Shown here in pieces: positions 17,384 through 25,631 of a DNA stretch of 49,010 bases. Source of the DNA: Alphaproteobacteria bacterium (GTDB lineage Bacteria; Pseudomonadota; Alphaproteobacteria; Micropepsales; Micropepsaceae); contig SHWE01000011.1 of the NCBI GenBank assembly GCA_009693985.1, forward strand, positions 1-49,010, read 5' to 3'. How positions within the stretch are numbered: position 1 is the stretch's first letter; each line of letters opens with the position of its first letter. The notes under the pieces were generated by a model, which worked only from the letters and a program-made list of their open reading frames with translations, did no database searches and was not told where the DNA came from. Both the position numbers and the translations under genes were made by a program.

Positions 17384-18535
17384 TCAGTTCTGCGGCGAGA
17401 ATTTCTGGATGCGGCGGCCGGTGGCGACTTCGCCGGTGTAGAGATTGCCCTTCGAATCCATCGTCGCCAGATGCAGGAAGGCGAAATTGCCGCCTTCGCG
17501 TCCCATCTTGCCGATGCGCTGCACGACCGCGCCTGTCTGGCGATCGAGCTGCCACACCGTCATGTTCATGATGTCGGCGATGAAGATGTATTTCTGCGCC
17601 GCATCGGGCGAGAAATCGACGGAACCCACCGTACCGCGCATACCCGTGTTGCGGGCGACGAAGAATTCCTTCTGGAATTTGCCGTCCTTGGTGAAGACCT
17701 GCACGCGGTTGCCGCCGCGGTCGCAGACATAGACGAGGCCGTCCTTAGAGATGCGCACGCAATGGACCGGCGATTTGAAATCCTTCGCCGGCTCGGCGCC
17801 TTCGCGGCCGACTTGCGGCTGGCCGTCATTGGAGATTTCCGACAGCGCCTTGCCATAGGCGCCCCAGCCGCGCTTGAACGCGCCGGTGTCGGAATTGAAC
17901 ACCAGCACGCGCTTGTTGAGATAGCCGTCGGCGACATAAAGCTCCTTGGCGTCTTCATCGAGCGTCGCCGAGGCAACGCCGCGCAGCAGCAGACCCGTCT
18001 GCTGATTGTCCTGCTTCTGGCCTTCGTTCGGAACGTTGGGACCGCGATGGCCGAATTCGGAAATGAATTTGCCGTCGGCGGTGAATTTCATGATCGTGTC
18101 GCTGGGCTGCGCGCCCGCGATATAGACGTTACCGGCGCGGTCGGTGAAGATCGTGTGCTCGCTCTTGGGCCAACCCGGAACTTCGTTGCGCTTGCCCCAC
18201 GACTTCAGGAGATTGCCTGCCGCGTCGAATTGGAGGACGGCGGGGGCGGAGATGCAGCACTCGGCCGTCGGCGGATTGGTGGAGGCGTAATTGTTGCTCT
18301 CGTCCAGATCGCCCGGGCGGTTCAGCACCCAGATCGTGTCCTTGTCGTCGACGAACATGCCGGTGATGCCGCCGAGCGCCCAATTGTTGGGAAGCGGCTT
18401 GGGCCAATTCGGATCGTAGCGGTATTTCGGCGGGCCTTCGGCGGGCGCGGCCATGCTCAACCCCGTCGCCACCATGCCGCACAGCGCCAGCGCCGACACC
18501 GACGCAGCGATCATCGTCTTAGAAAAGCGCATCAT
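17384..18535 (-). CDS. Exported NHL-repeat beta-propeller protein
   Basis: This 383-residue protein has a signal peptide (about residues 1-30) followed by six or so NHL-type blades, for example HTIFTDRAGNVYIAG, KELYVADGYLNKRVLVFN, VHCVRISKDGLVYVCDRGGN and ATMDSKGNLYTGE. Such proteins resemble the propeller of peptidylglycine alpha-hydroxyglycine lyases and are often simply called 6-bladed beta-propeller proteins; an enzymatic role is possible but unproven. The start is ATGATG with GGGAGGGA just before it. The upstream SMP-30 gene is separated by a terminator, so this gene probably has its own promoter at 18540-18600. A related propeller is at 37080-38174. Confidence 0.85.
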   Translation of the reverse strand: MMRFSKTMIAASVSALALCGMVATGLSMAAPAEGPPKYRYDPNWPKPLPNNWALGGITGMFVDDKDTIWVLNRPGDLDESNNYASTNPPTAECCISAPAVLQFDAAGNLLKSWGKRNEVPGWPKSEHTIFTDRAGNVYIAGAQPSDTIMKFTADGKFISEFGHRGPNVPNEGQKQDNQQTGLLLRGVASATLDEDAKELYVADGYLNKRVLVFNSDTGAFKRGWGAYGKALSEISNDGQPQVGREGAEPAKDFKSPVHCVRISKDGLVYVCDRGGNRVQVFTKDGKFQKEFFVARNTGMRGTVGSVDFSPDAAQKYIFIADIMNMTVWQLDRQTGAVVQRIGKMGREGGNFAFLHLATMDSKGNLYTGEVATGRRIQKFSPQN

Positions 18536-18609
18536 TCCCTCCCATTGGGTGCGACCGCTCGAACGGCAGCTTCGGAAACCATCTTATACGCAACAGCGGC
18601 GGACAAACA

Positions 18610-18636
18610 AAAGGGCCGGGAGATTCCCGGCCCTTT
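18610..18636 (-). terminator. Intrinsic terminator of the first SMP-30 gene
   Basis: A 12-bp perfect stem (AAAGGGCCGGGA with TCCCGGCCCTTT) around a three-base loop is followed on the minus strand by TTGTTTG. It lies 26 bp after the SMP-30 stop. Confidence 0.8.
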
Positions 18637-18662
18637 CACACAAAAACCCAGTAAAACCTCGG

Positions 18663-19679
18663 TTACGTGGTCTTTTTCGGCGCCGGTACCGGCACGCCGG
18701 CGCCCTTCAGATTGACCGAGTACACCGTCGAGCGAGACATGAAGTAGAGCGTTCTCCAATCGTCGCCGCCGAAGGCCACATTGGTCGTCGCCGGATCGCC
18801 ATGCACGATGCGGCCGAGCTTCTTGCCCTTCGAATCCAGGATGTAAAGGCCGCCCGAGCCGCCGCAATAGACATTGCCGGCCATGTCCACCTTCATGCCG
18901 TCGGTGGTGCCGGGCTGCGGTCCGGAAAGATCGGCGAAGAGACGCGACGTCTGGCGCGCCACCGTGCCGTTGGGCAGCATGTCATAGGCCCTGATCTGCG
19001 CCCGCCGCGCATCGTTGACATAAAGAATGCGCTCGTCGGGCGAGAAGGCGATGCCGTTGGGGCCGACCAGCTCTTCGGTGAGCAGGCTCATGGAGCCGAG
19101 ATCGGGCGACACGCGATAGACGCCGGCATATTCGACATCCCATTGGTCGGGCGCCAGCGGCCCGCCGGGATCGGTGAAATAGATCGCGCCGTCGGATTTC
19201 ACGATGACGTCGTTCGGACGCAGCAGCCGCTTGCCCTGGAACGAATTGGCGATGACGGTGATGCTGCCGTCGAGTTCCGTGCGCGTGACGCGGCGGGTGA
19301 GATGTTCGGCAGAAAGGATGCGGCCCTGCTGGTCGCGCGTCATGCCGTTCGCCTCATTGGTCTTTTCCATGGCGACGGCGACGCCCTGCCCCGGCGTGTA
19401 TTTGATGCGCCGCGCGCTGTTGATGTCGTTGAACAGCAGATAGCGGCCTTCCTTGATCCACAGCGGGCCTTCGGCCGGGCCGACATCGCCGCCATAGCCG
19501 GTGGCCAATTGGGTGATGGGCTGGTTGATGTCGATGATGTTGGCGAGCTCCGGCGCCGTCGATTCGATTCGCCGCGCCGCCGCCGCGGCCCCCGCTGGCG
19601 CGTAACGGCCCATGACGCCAAGAGCGCCCGCGGCGCCCGCCATCTCCAACATAGATCTGCGTGAAATTCCCTTGCCCAT
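18663..19679 (-). CDS. SMP-30/gluconolactonase-type propeller, Tat-exported (copy 1)
   Basis: This 338-residue protein has a Tat signal (ISRRSMLEMAGAAGALG) and a six-bladed SMP-30/LRE propeller: GPAEGPLWIKEGRYLLFND with the metal-binding Glu, LLRPNDVIVKSDGAIYFTDP with the Asn-Asp pair, and GPNGIAFSPDERILYVND. SMP-30 proteins are metal-dependent lactonases, so a sugar or aromatic lactone is a plausible substrate. The ATG at 19679 was chosen because GGGAGGGATCG precedes it and the Tat motif follows; the frame remains open upstream without meaning. It is clearly homologous along its whole length to the protein at 41189-42205. It is transcribed alone or after the ATP-grasp/M32 gene 65 bp upstream. 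Confidence 0.88.
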   Translation of the reverse strand: MGKGISRRSMLEMAGAAGALGVMGRYAPAGAAAAARRIESTAPELANIIDINQPITQLATGYGGDVGPAEGPLWIKEGRYLLFNDINSARRIKYTPGQGVAVAMEKTNEANGMTRDQQGRILSAEHLTRRVTRTELDGSITVIANSFQGKRLLRPNDVIVKSDGAIYFTDPGGPLAPDQWDVEYAGVYRVSPDLGSMSLLTEELVGPNGIAFSPDERILYVNDARRAQIRAYDMLPNGTVARQTSRLFADLSGPQPGTTDGMKVDMAGNVYCGGSGGLYILDSKGKKLGRIVHGDPATTNVAFGGDDWRTLYFMSRSTVYSVNLKGAGVPVPAPKKTT

Positions 19680-19744
19680 GACGATCCCTCCCGAGGAAAT
19701 GTCGTTCTTGCAGGCTACTCTATCGCGGCATTCCAATCCAGGTG

Positions 19745-22726
19745 TCAGCCGGCGCACTTCGCTTCGAGATGGTGGAAGAAGGCGGCTGTATCGAGCCCTT
19801 TCCCGGTCGCGCGTTCGACGATCTCTTCGGCCTGGAAGCGGTGTCCGACGCGATGGACGTGTTGGCGCAACCAGGCGAGCAGCCCGCCGAACGCGCCCTG
19901 CCCGATCTCGTCTTCCAGCGCGTGACTTGCCCCATAGCTTTCCGCCAATTGCGCGGCATAGAGGCTGCCCAGCGTATAGGTCGGGAAATAGCCGAAATTG
20001 CCGAGCGACCAATGCACGTCCTGGAGCACGCCGTCGCGGTCGGATGTGGGGCGCGCACCGATGAGCGCGGCGCTGCGTTCGTTCCAGATGTGGGGCAGGT
20101 CGCGCACCGCGAGAGCGCCCGACAGCAGCGCGACTTCGAGCTCGTAACGCAGCACGATGTGGAGGTGGTAGGACATCTCGTCGGCGGCGACGCGATTTGT
20201 TCCCGGCTTCACCACATTGACGCCGCGATAGAAGGCTTCGCCGTCGAGCCCTTTCACCGCCTCGGGAAAGAGCGCTTGCAACTTCGGAAAGACGTAATGC
20301 CAGAAGGCGCGGGAGCGGCCGACATGGTTCTCCCACAGCCGCGACTGGCATTCGTGCAATCCCATGCTTGGCGCATCGCCGAGCAGCGAGTCGCGGTCAT
20401 TGGAATCGAAGCCCTGATCGTAAAGACCGTGGCCGCCTTCATGCATGGCGGCGAGCACCGCGGATGAAAGATCGTTCTCGTCGACGCGCACGGTGAGCCG
20501 CACATCGTTGACGCCTGCGATCAGCGTGAAGGGATGGGTCGAACGGTCGAGGCGTCCGCGCGCGAATTCGAAGCCGATGGCTTCCAGCAATTGGCGGCAC
20601 AAATCCCATTGCGCGTTCTCGGCGAATTTACGCCCCTTGAGAAGGCCCTCATAGCGCGCGGTCGCGTCCGAACATTGCTGCACCAGCGGCACCAGGCGCG
20701 TGCGCACTTCCTCCAGCACCGGATCGAGGCGCGCCCGCGTCATGCCCTCTTCATATTCGTCGAGCAGCGCATCGTAGGGATCGCAGTGCGAACCTTCCGC
20801 CAATGCCGCCGCTCTGTCGCGCATCAGGCCGAGAAGCTGATCGAACCCTTGCGCGAAAATGCCGAAATCATTGTGTATTCGCGCCTCTTCCCAGCAGCCC
20901 AGCGCGCGCGAGCGCGCATTGGCAAAATGGCGCACCAGAACCTGGGGCAGCGCGAGCGCGTGTTTGCGCAAGCGCCGCAAGAGATAAAGCTCGCGCGGCC
21001 AGCGTTCATCATTGTCGGCGTGTACCGTCACGTCTTCCACCAGATCGCCCAGATGGTCGGAGGTCAGCAGCGCATGGCGAAGCCCTTCGAGCGTCGCCAA
21101 TTGCTCGCCGCGCTCTTCGCGCGCCGTCGCCGGCAGCATGGTTTCCTCGTCCCACCCCATCAGCGCGATGGTGTGATCGAGATGGCGAAGCTCGGAAATC
21201 TGCTCGCGCAAGGCGGTGGCCGCACCGGCGGCGCGATTGAGCGAGCGCGTCGGGATGGTCAGCTCCGGCGGCGCATCCGCTTCCAACACGGCCGCGAGTC
21301 CGCCGCGCTGCGCGACATTCACCACTTGCTTCTGGGAAACCCGGCACATGGTGCCGATCCCGTTCTCGGTCGCGACGAACCCCATCACCGCATAGAAGGG
21401 CTCGCCGAAGACGCGCCCGTCGGAACCGATCACCGGAAATTCGTGGACCGGCAGCCTTGTGGCCGTCTGCACCACATAAGAGCGTTCGGGATCGTCGGCC
21501 AACGCAGCCGCTTCGTCCAACAACGTCTCCCATTCGGCTTGGCTAACCGCCGCGCCCAGCACCACACCGGTGCCGCCATAGGAGCGGTTGGGCTTCAGCA
21601 CCAATTGCTCGCGATTGAGGCGGGAATATTTCAGAAGATCGCCTTCGCGGTCATGCGGCAATGAGGTTGTGCGATCGCCAAGGAGCCGCGTCCACAGCAC
21701 GTGACGGCGGAACAGCCGCCGGTCGTCGGCGCCGAAATATTCTTCGGCTAGCGCCGGATCGGTCAGCACCTCGAAGCCCGTCTTGTGATCGAAATCGCCG
21801 GTCATCGATGAGACGACGCGGTTCTGCCGAAACAGCAGGCGCATGGCATCGAGCGGTTTGCCCAATTCCTGCTCGCGTTTGACCAGCTCCTTCACTTCGT
21901 AATCGCGATAGGCGACGTCGATGCAGATATCCTCGTAATAGACCTCATCGCCAACGACGCGCAGTTCGCGCGGATCGGCATGGGCGATGGTGAGATCGTG
22001 GCGTTTCGACAGGTAATCGCGAAGATGCGATTGTTCCTCCGGGCCCTGGCGAACATATTTCGCTTCCACGAAGCAGAGCCGGCAATTGGCGCGGCCCAAA
22101 TTGCGCGCATGGTCGATCAAAATCTGCACGAACAATTCGCGCTGGTCGCGCGGCAATTGGATGTGAAGCTCCGGATTGTGCGCCAGCAAAGTCGGCACCA
22201 CGTCGCGCATCACCAGCTGTTCGGCGATGGGGGCGAAATGGATGCCGCCGACGCCCGATAGATTCGGCTCCATGAAATGGAGCGAATCCTGCCAGGCGGC
22301 GCCGGTGAAATCGCACACCGCGTCGAGCCGGCCATAGATCGAATTGTAGGTATTGTGCGCTGGCGTCCAGGTATCGCGGAACCAGCGTTCCTCGTCGGGG
22401 TTGATCGCGAGAATCCGCCTGATATGCGGATCATCGAGATAAAGCTGCGGCAGGCGGCGCAGCGCCTCGGTCATCTGCAGGCAGACATGATGGACGTAAG
22501 ACAACTGCTCCGGCATCACCAGAAGCGGGCGCAGCATGATGCGGACGGCCTCGTCCACGCCGTCGCGCTCATAGATCATCTGATTGTCCCACGCGTCGAT
22601 GCGCAAGCGTTCGGCGATCCGCGCGAAGGTCGCGTCCGCGACGTGATGGGTGGCGCGGCGGATACGTCCTTCCAGCGTAGCGCCGGAAAGCCCTAAGGCT
22701 TCAGCATGGCTAAGCACAGGCCGCAT
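19745..22726 (-). CDS. Fusion of a circularly permuted ATP-grasp module with an M32 metallocarboxypeptidase
   Basis: One uninterrupted frame of 993 residues has two parts. Residues 1 to about 490 resemble circularly permuted ATP-grasp ligases: ERWFRDTWTPAHNTYNSIYG, GGIHFAPIAEQLV, and an ATP-binding LVLKPNRSYGGTGVVLG near residue 376. Residues about 495-993 are a full-length M32 (Taq-type) carboxypeptidase: LRHLDHTIALMGWDEETMLP, zinc motif HEGGH near 761 with LYDQGFD after it, HECQSRLWENHVGRS near 790 with the third ligand, and AADEMSYHLHIVLRYELE. The first part could form an amide or peptide-like bond and the second remove a C-terminal residue. No signal peptide is present, so it is cytoplasmic. 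It is unlike its exported neighbours. The fusion is seen directly; the function is not known to me. Confidence 0.87.
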   Translation of the reverse strand: MRPVLSHAEALGLSGATLEGRIRRATHHVADATFARIAERLRIDAWDNQMIYERDGVDEAVRIMLRPLLVMPEQLSYVHHVCLQMTEALRRLPQLYLDDPHIRRILAINPDEERWFRDTWTPAHNTYNSIYGRLDAVCDFTGAAWQDSLHFMEPNLSGVGGIHFAPIAEQLVMRDVVPTLLAHNPELHIQLPRDQRELFVQILIDHARNLGRANCRLCFVEAKYVRQGPEEQSHLRDYLSKRHDLTIAHADPRELRVVGDEVYYEDICIDVAYRDYEVKELVKREQELGKPLDAMRLLFRQNRVVSSMTGDFDHKTGFEVLTDPALAEEYFGADDRRLFRRHVLWTRLLGDRTTSLPHDREGDLLKYSRLNREQLVLKPNRSYGGTGVVLGAAVSQAEWETLLDEAAALADDPERSYVVQTATRLPVHEFPVIGSDGRVFGEPFYAVMGFVATENGIGTMCRVSQKQVVNVAQRGGLAAVLEADAPPELTIPTRSLNRAAGAATALREQISELRHLDHTIALMGWDEETMLPATAREERGEQLATLEGLRHALLTSDHLGDLVEDVTVHADNDERWPRELYLLRRLRKHALALPQVLVRHFANARSRALGCWEEARIHNDFGIFAQGFDQLLGLMRDRAAALAEGSHCDPYDALLDEYEEGMTRARLDPVLEEVRTRLVPLVQQCSDATARYEGLLKGRKFAENAQWDLCRQLLEAIGFEFARGRLDRSTHPFTLIAGVNDVRLTVRVDENDLSSAVLAAMHEGGHGLYDQGFDSNDRDSLLGDAPSMGLHECQSRLWENHVGRSRAFWHYVFPKLQALFPEAVKGLDGEAFYRGVNVVKPGTNRVAADEMSYHLHIVLRYELEVALLSGALAVRDLPHIWNERSAALIGARPTSDRDGVLQDVHWSLGNFGYFPTYTLGSLYAAQLAESYGASHALEDEIGQGAFGGLLAWLRQHVHRVGHRFQAEEIVERATGKGLDTAAFFHHLEAKCAG

Positions 22727-22735
22727 GGTCCGAGC

Positions 22736-22767
22736 ATGTCATGGCCCGCAACAGCGGGCCATGACAT
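22736..22767 (-). terminator. 14-bp perfect hairpin after the PQQ dehydrogenase gene
   Basis: ATGTCATGGCCCGC pairs perfectly with GCGGGCCATGACAT around an AACA loop. There is no U-run. It ends nine bases before the start codon of the ATP-grasp/M32 gene, so it might act on translation of that gene as well as, or instead of, terminating the transcript upstream. Confidence 0.6.
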
Positions 22768-22772
22768 AACCC

Positions 22773-24938
22773 TTATGCGTCCGGCAAAGCGAAGACGTAG
22801 AGCGCGTTGCCGTTCAGCGGATGCTTCAGATCGGGCGCGATGGCGCGCAGCACGTTGCGCGGGGACCCGCCGCCGAGACCGGCCGGAACGGCGATATATT
22901 GTTTGCCGCGCGACGTGAACGTGACCGGGAAGCCCTGCACCGAAGTGCCGAGCCGCGTCTTCCACAACAGCCTGCCCGTCGCCGTATCGAAGGCTTGGAA
23001 ATAGCGGTCGATGTCGCCGACGAAGCTGATGCCGGAAGCGGTGGTGAGCACGCCGGTCAGCCATTCGGGACGCTGCGAGACGGCCCATTTCTCCTGCATC
23101 GTGCGCACGTCATAGGCGGCGAGCTTGCCGATATTGCCGTTGCTGCCCGGCATCTCGAAGAATTTGCGGTCGGCTTGCGTGCCGCCGCCGCCGTCTTTCT
23201 TTTCGACGACGCGCCCGTTCATTTCCATGCAGGCTTGCGTCAGCGGGATGATGAGCGTCTGCGTCTGCGGATCGTAGCTCATCGTCTGCCAGTCCTTGCC
23301 GCCGGCGGTGCCGGGGCAGGACGGGACCCAATAGCCGGTCTTCTGCTCGAGAATGTCGGGCCGATAGGCGATCTGTCCCTTGCTCTTGTCCTTCCAGACG
23401 AAAATATTCTGGAACACCGTTTCCTTGGCGTCGATAAACGCGCCGGTCTGACGGTCGAGCTTCCACAGGATGCCGGGCTTGCCGATGTTGAAGGAGAGCT
23501 TGCGATTGTCGACATCGACCAGCACGCGCTCATAGACCTCGTCGAGATCGAGCGACTCGCCGGGGATATATTGGAAATGCCAGGCGAGCTGGCCGGTGTC
23601 GGGGCGCAGGGCCAGGGTCGATGTGGTGTAGAGCGCGGCATCATTGGGACCGGTGCCACGGCTCGCCTGCATCCAGGGCTTCGCGTTGGCGACGCCCCAA
23701 TAGGTCAGATTGAGTTCCGGATCGTAGGTGCCGGTGATCCATGTGTCCCCGCCGGCGCGCAGCATGTTGGGAAGATTGCCCCAACTATCGCCGCCCGTCT
23801 GGCCGGCGCCCGGCGTCGTCATGAAGCGCCACAGCTGCTTTCCAGTTTGCGCGTCATAGGCGCTGATGAAGCAGCCCTGGTCCTTGGCGTCGGCCTTGTA
23901 CATTTCGCAGCCGCCGAGGCCCTGCACGACTTTGCCGTTGATGATCAGCGGCCCGCTGGAATTGCCGAAGCCCTTGGCTTCATCGGCGATGACCGTGTCC
24001 CACACGGTGCGCCCCGTCTTGGCGTCGAGCGCCATGATGTGCGCATCGGACGAAGCGACATAGATATTGGTGCCGTAGATGGCGAGATTGCGCATGGCGC
24101 CATTGCCGCCGGTGACCGCGCCGGACGGCCTTATGCGATTCTCCCACAGGAGCTCGCCGGTACCCGCATCGAGCGCCTGCACCAGATTGTCGACATGGAC
24201 GAGATACATGATGCCGTCATGCACCAAAGGTGTCGGTTCATTGGCGCCGACGCCGTCCGTCATCGACCACACCCAAGCGAGCTGAAGCTGCTTCACATTC
24301 TGCTTGTTGACCTGGGTAAGCGTGCTGTTGCTCCAGCCCTTGTAATTGCCGCGCGCCATCAGCCAATCGTTCGGGCTGGGATTGACCAGCATCTGCGTGG
24401 TGACGGGCGAGAGGGTTTGGATGTTGCCTTCGATGTTAAGGCGGGCGGGCGCGCGCGACGCCGCGGCAGCGCCGGCGGGAGCGGCGGCGGCCGTTTGCGT
24501 CCCAGCGGCGGGCGCCGTACCGGTCGCCACCTGACCGATCGGAATGGCGGCCGTGGTGGCGAGTGCCGTCGCACCGACCGGGGCGCCGTTCTGGCGCAGG
24601 ATGTAAGCGACAAGCGCGCCGACCGCCTGATCGGACAGCGTGCGCGGATTGTCGGCCGGCATCGAGGTGAGAATCTTGGTGGAAAGATCGGCCGTCGTGC
24701 GGGTGCGCCACGCATTCATGAAGGTGGCGCCCGCGAGGGGCGGGGCTTCGGAGCTGCCGCGCAGATCGTTCTGATGGCATTTTGCGCAGGTCGCCGCATA
24801 GGCGGTGGCGCCGATGGTCGCCTGGTCGGCGGTATAGACGCCGCCGGCGGCAGGTTGCGGTTGCGCCGTGGTGATGGCGATCCCGAGCGTGGCGAGCGCC
24901 GCGCCAGACACCAAGAGTAGTGCTTTCAGTCCCCGCAT
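22773..24938 (-). CDS. PQQ-dependent dehydrogenase with N-terminal cytochrome c domain
   Basis: This 721-residue periplasmic quinoprotein should oxidise an alcohol or aldehyde and pass electrons to its own haem. After a signal peptide (residues 1-26) comes a cytochrome c domain with haem motif CAKCH (residues 51-55) and a Met-containing LTSMPADN loop. An Ala/Pro-rich linker (about 120-165) leads to an eight-bladed PQQ propeller. This has [23 protein letters not shown] and [15 protein letters not shown], where the Asp pair matches the catalytic Asp region, and closes with VFALPDA. In most type II enzymes the haem is C-terminal; here it is N-terminal. AAGGAG precedes the ATG. The CHRD gene is 10 bp upstream on the same strand, so the two form an operon. 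Confidence 0.9.
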   Translation of the reverse strand: MRGLKALLLVSGAALATLGIAITTAQPQPAAGGVYTADQATIGATAYAATCAKCHQNDLRGSSEAPPLAGATFMNAWRTRTTADLSTKILTSMPADNPRTLSDQAVGALVAYILRQNGAPVGATALATTAAIPIGQVATGTAPAAGTQTAAAAPAGAAAASRAPARLNIEGNIQTLSPVTTQMLVNPSPNDWLMARGNYKGWSNSTLTQVNKQNVKQLQLAWVWSMTDGVGANEPTPLVHDGIMYLVHVDNLVQALDAGTGELLWENRIRPSGAVTGGNGAMRNLAIYGTNIYVASSDAHIMALDAKTGRTVWDTVIADEAKGFGNSSGPLIINGKVVQGLGGCEMYKADAKDQGCFISAYDAQTGKQLWRFMTTPGAGQTGGDSWGNLPNMLRAGGDTWITGTYDPELNLTYWGVANAKPWMQASRGTGPNDAALYTTSTLALRPDTGQLAWHFQYIPGESLDLDEVYERVLVDVDNRKLSFNIGKPGILWKLDRQTGAFIDAKETVFQNIFVWKDKSKGQIAYRPDILEQKTGYWVPSCPGTAGGKDWQTMSYDPQTQTLIIPLTQACMEMNGRVVEKKDGGGGTQADRKFFEMPGSNGNIGKLAAYDVRTMQEKWAVSQRPEWLTGVLTTASGISFVGDIDRYFQAFDTATGRLLWKTRLGTSVQGFPVTFTSRGKQYIAVPAGLGGGSPRNVLRAIAPDLKHPLNGNALYVFALPDA

Positions 24939-24948
24939 CGTCTGCTCC

Positions 24949-25386
24949 TTAATTTGCCATGAGCCAGCCCCGGAGATTTCCCTCGGGGGCGCGCTCGGAA
25001 TTGAGCTGTACGTAAAGCTGTCCGTTCCTTAAGTCGTCGACCATCGAAGGGGTCAGATCGACCGTGCCGCTGATGGTCGGCGTCGTCGTCTTGGTGACGG
25101 TCAGATCGATGATCGCAGGACCCGGAATGCCGGGCGCGCCGCGATGGATCTTGGCGATCGTCGCCGGCGAGCGCAGGCCGTTGGCCGCGCCGTTGACCGT
25201 GAGCCTGTTGCCGGCAAGCGTCGCCGTGATCTGGCCTTGGCCGGCCACGGTCACCTGCATCGCCACATCGACCGGCACCACCGAAAGCCTTGTGCGGAAC
25301 GCGTTCGCGTTCTGCGCCGCAAAGGCGGCCCCCATCCAAAGGAGGCCTACGCCAATCGTCATCGCCGTCAATTGCCGTCTTGCCAT
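24949..25386 (-). CDS. Exported CHRD-domain protein
   Basis: This 145-residue protein has a signal peptide ([20 protein letters not shown]) and a single CHRD domain: [39 protein letters not shown], and a C-terminal [24 protein letters not shown] domains occur in chordin and in many exported bacterial proteins; a binding role is assumed and no reaction is known. The ATG at 25386 is preferred because the basic MARR and hydrophobic core follow directly; an upstream in-frame ATG at 25455 has no signal-like extension. It ends 10 bp before the PQQ dehydrogenase start, which suggests the two act together, perhaps as subunit and enzyme. Confidence 0.84.
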   Translation of the reverse strand: MARRQLTAMTIGVGLLWMGAAFAAQNANAFRTRLSVVPVDVAMQVTVAGQGQITATLAGNRLTVNGAANGLRSPATIAKIHRGAPGIPGPAIIDLTVTKTTTPTISGTVDLTPSMVDDLRNGQLYVQLNSERAPEGNLRGWLMAN

Positions 25387-25498
25387 GTGTCGATCTTTCG
25401 AGAAAAGCCCTTGCGGACGCGTCCGGTGTTGCCCCGGACTTGCGATCCATCCCATAGGGAAATCTACACAGAGTTGGCAGGAGGGTCCATCCGCTGCT

Positions 25499-25625
25499 TG
25501 TCATTCCCGGCCGAGCGGGCGGCACGCCGCGAGGGGAAGGGAACCCAGGTCCCAACACCCGATACGATGCCAGCACCTGGGTCCCCTTCCCTCGCCATGC
25601 TTCGCATGGCTCGCCGGGGATGACA
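25499..25625. repeat. Dispersed palindromic repeat, copy 2 (complete)
   Basis: This copy has the same plan as copy 1: outer arms TGTCATTCCCGGC and GCCGGGGATGACA, inner arms GGGGAAGGGAACCCAGG and CCTGGGTCCCCTTCCC, and variable small hairpins (GGCGGCACGCCGC and CCATGCTTCGCATGG) between them. It sits between the IorB-type gene and the CHRD gene, both on the minus strand, and may separate their transcripts. Confidence 0.85.
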
Positions 25626-25631
25626 GGGGGG

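Noticed and set aside
22821-24920. A 699-codon plus-strand open frame over the PQQ dehydrogenase gene
   Set aside because: It is the exact antisense of the PQQ gene, is rich in Arg, Gly and His, and has no domain; the minus-strand frame has a signal peptide, haem motif and Shine-Dalgarno site.
12596-25625. Palindromic repeats as a CRISPR array
   Set aside because: There are only two and a half copies many kilobases apart, without regular spacers or cas genes.
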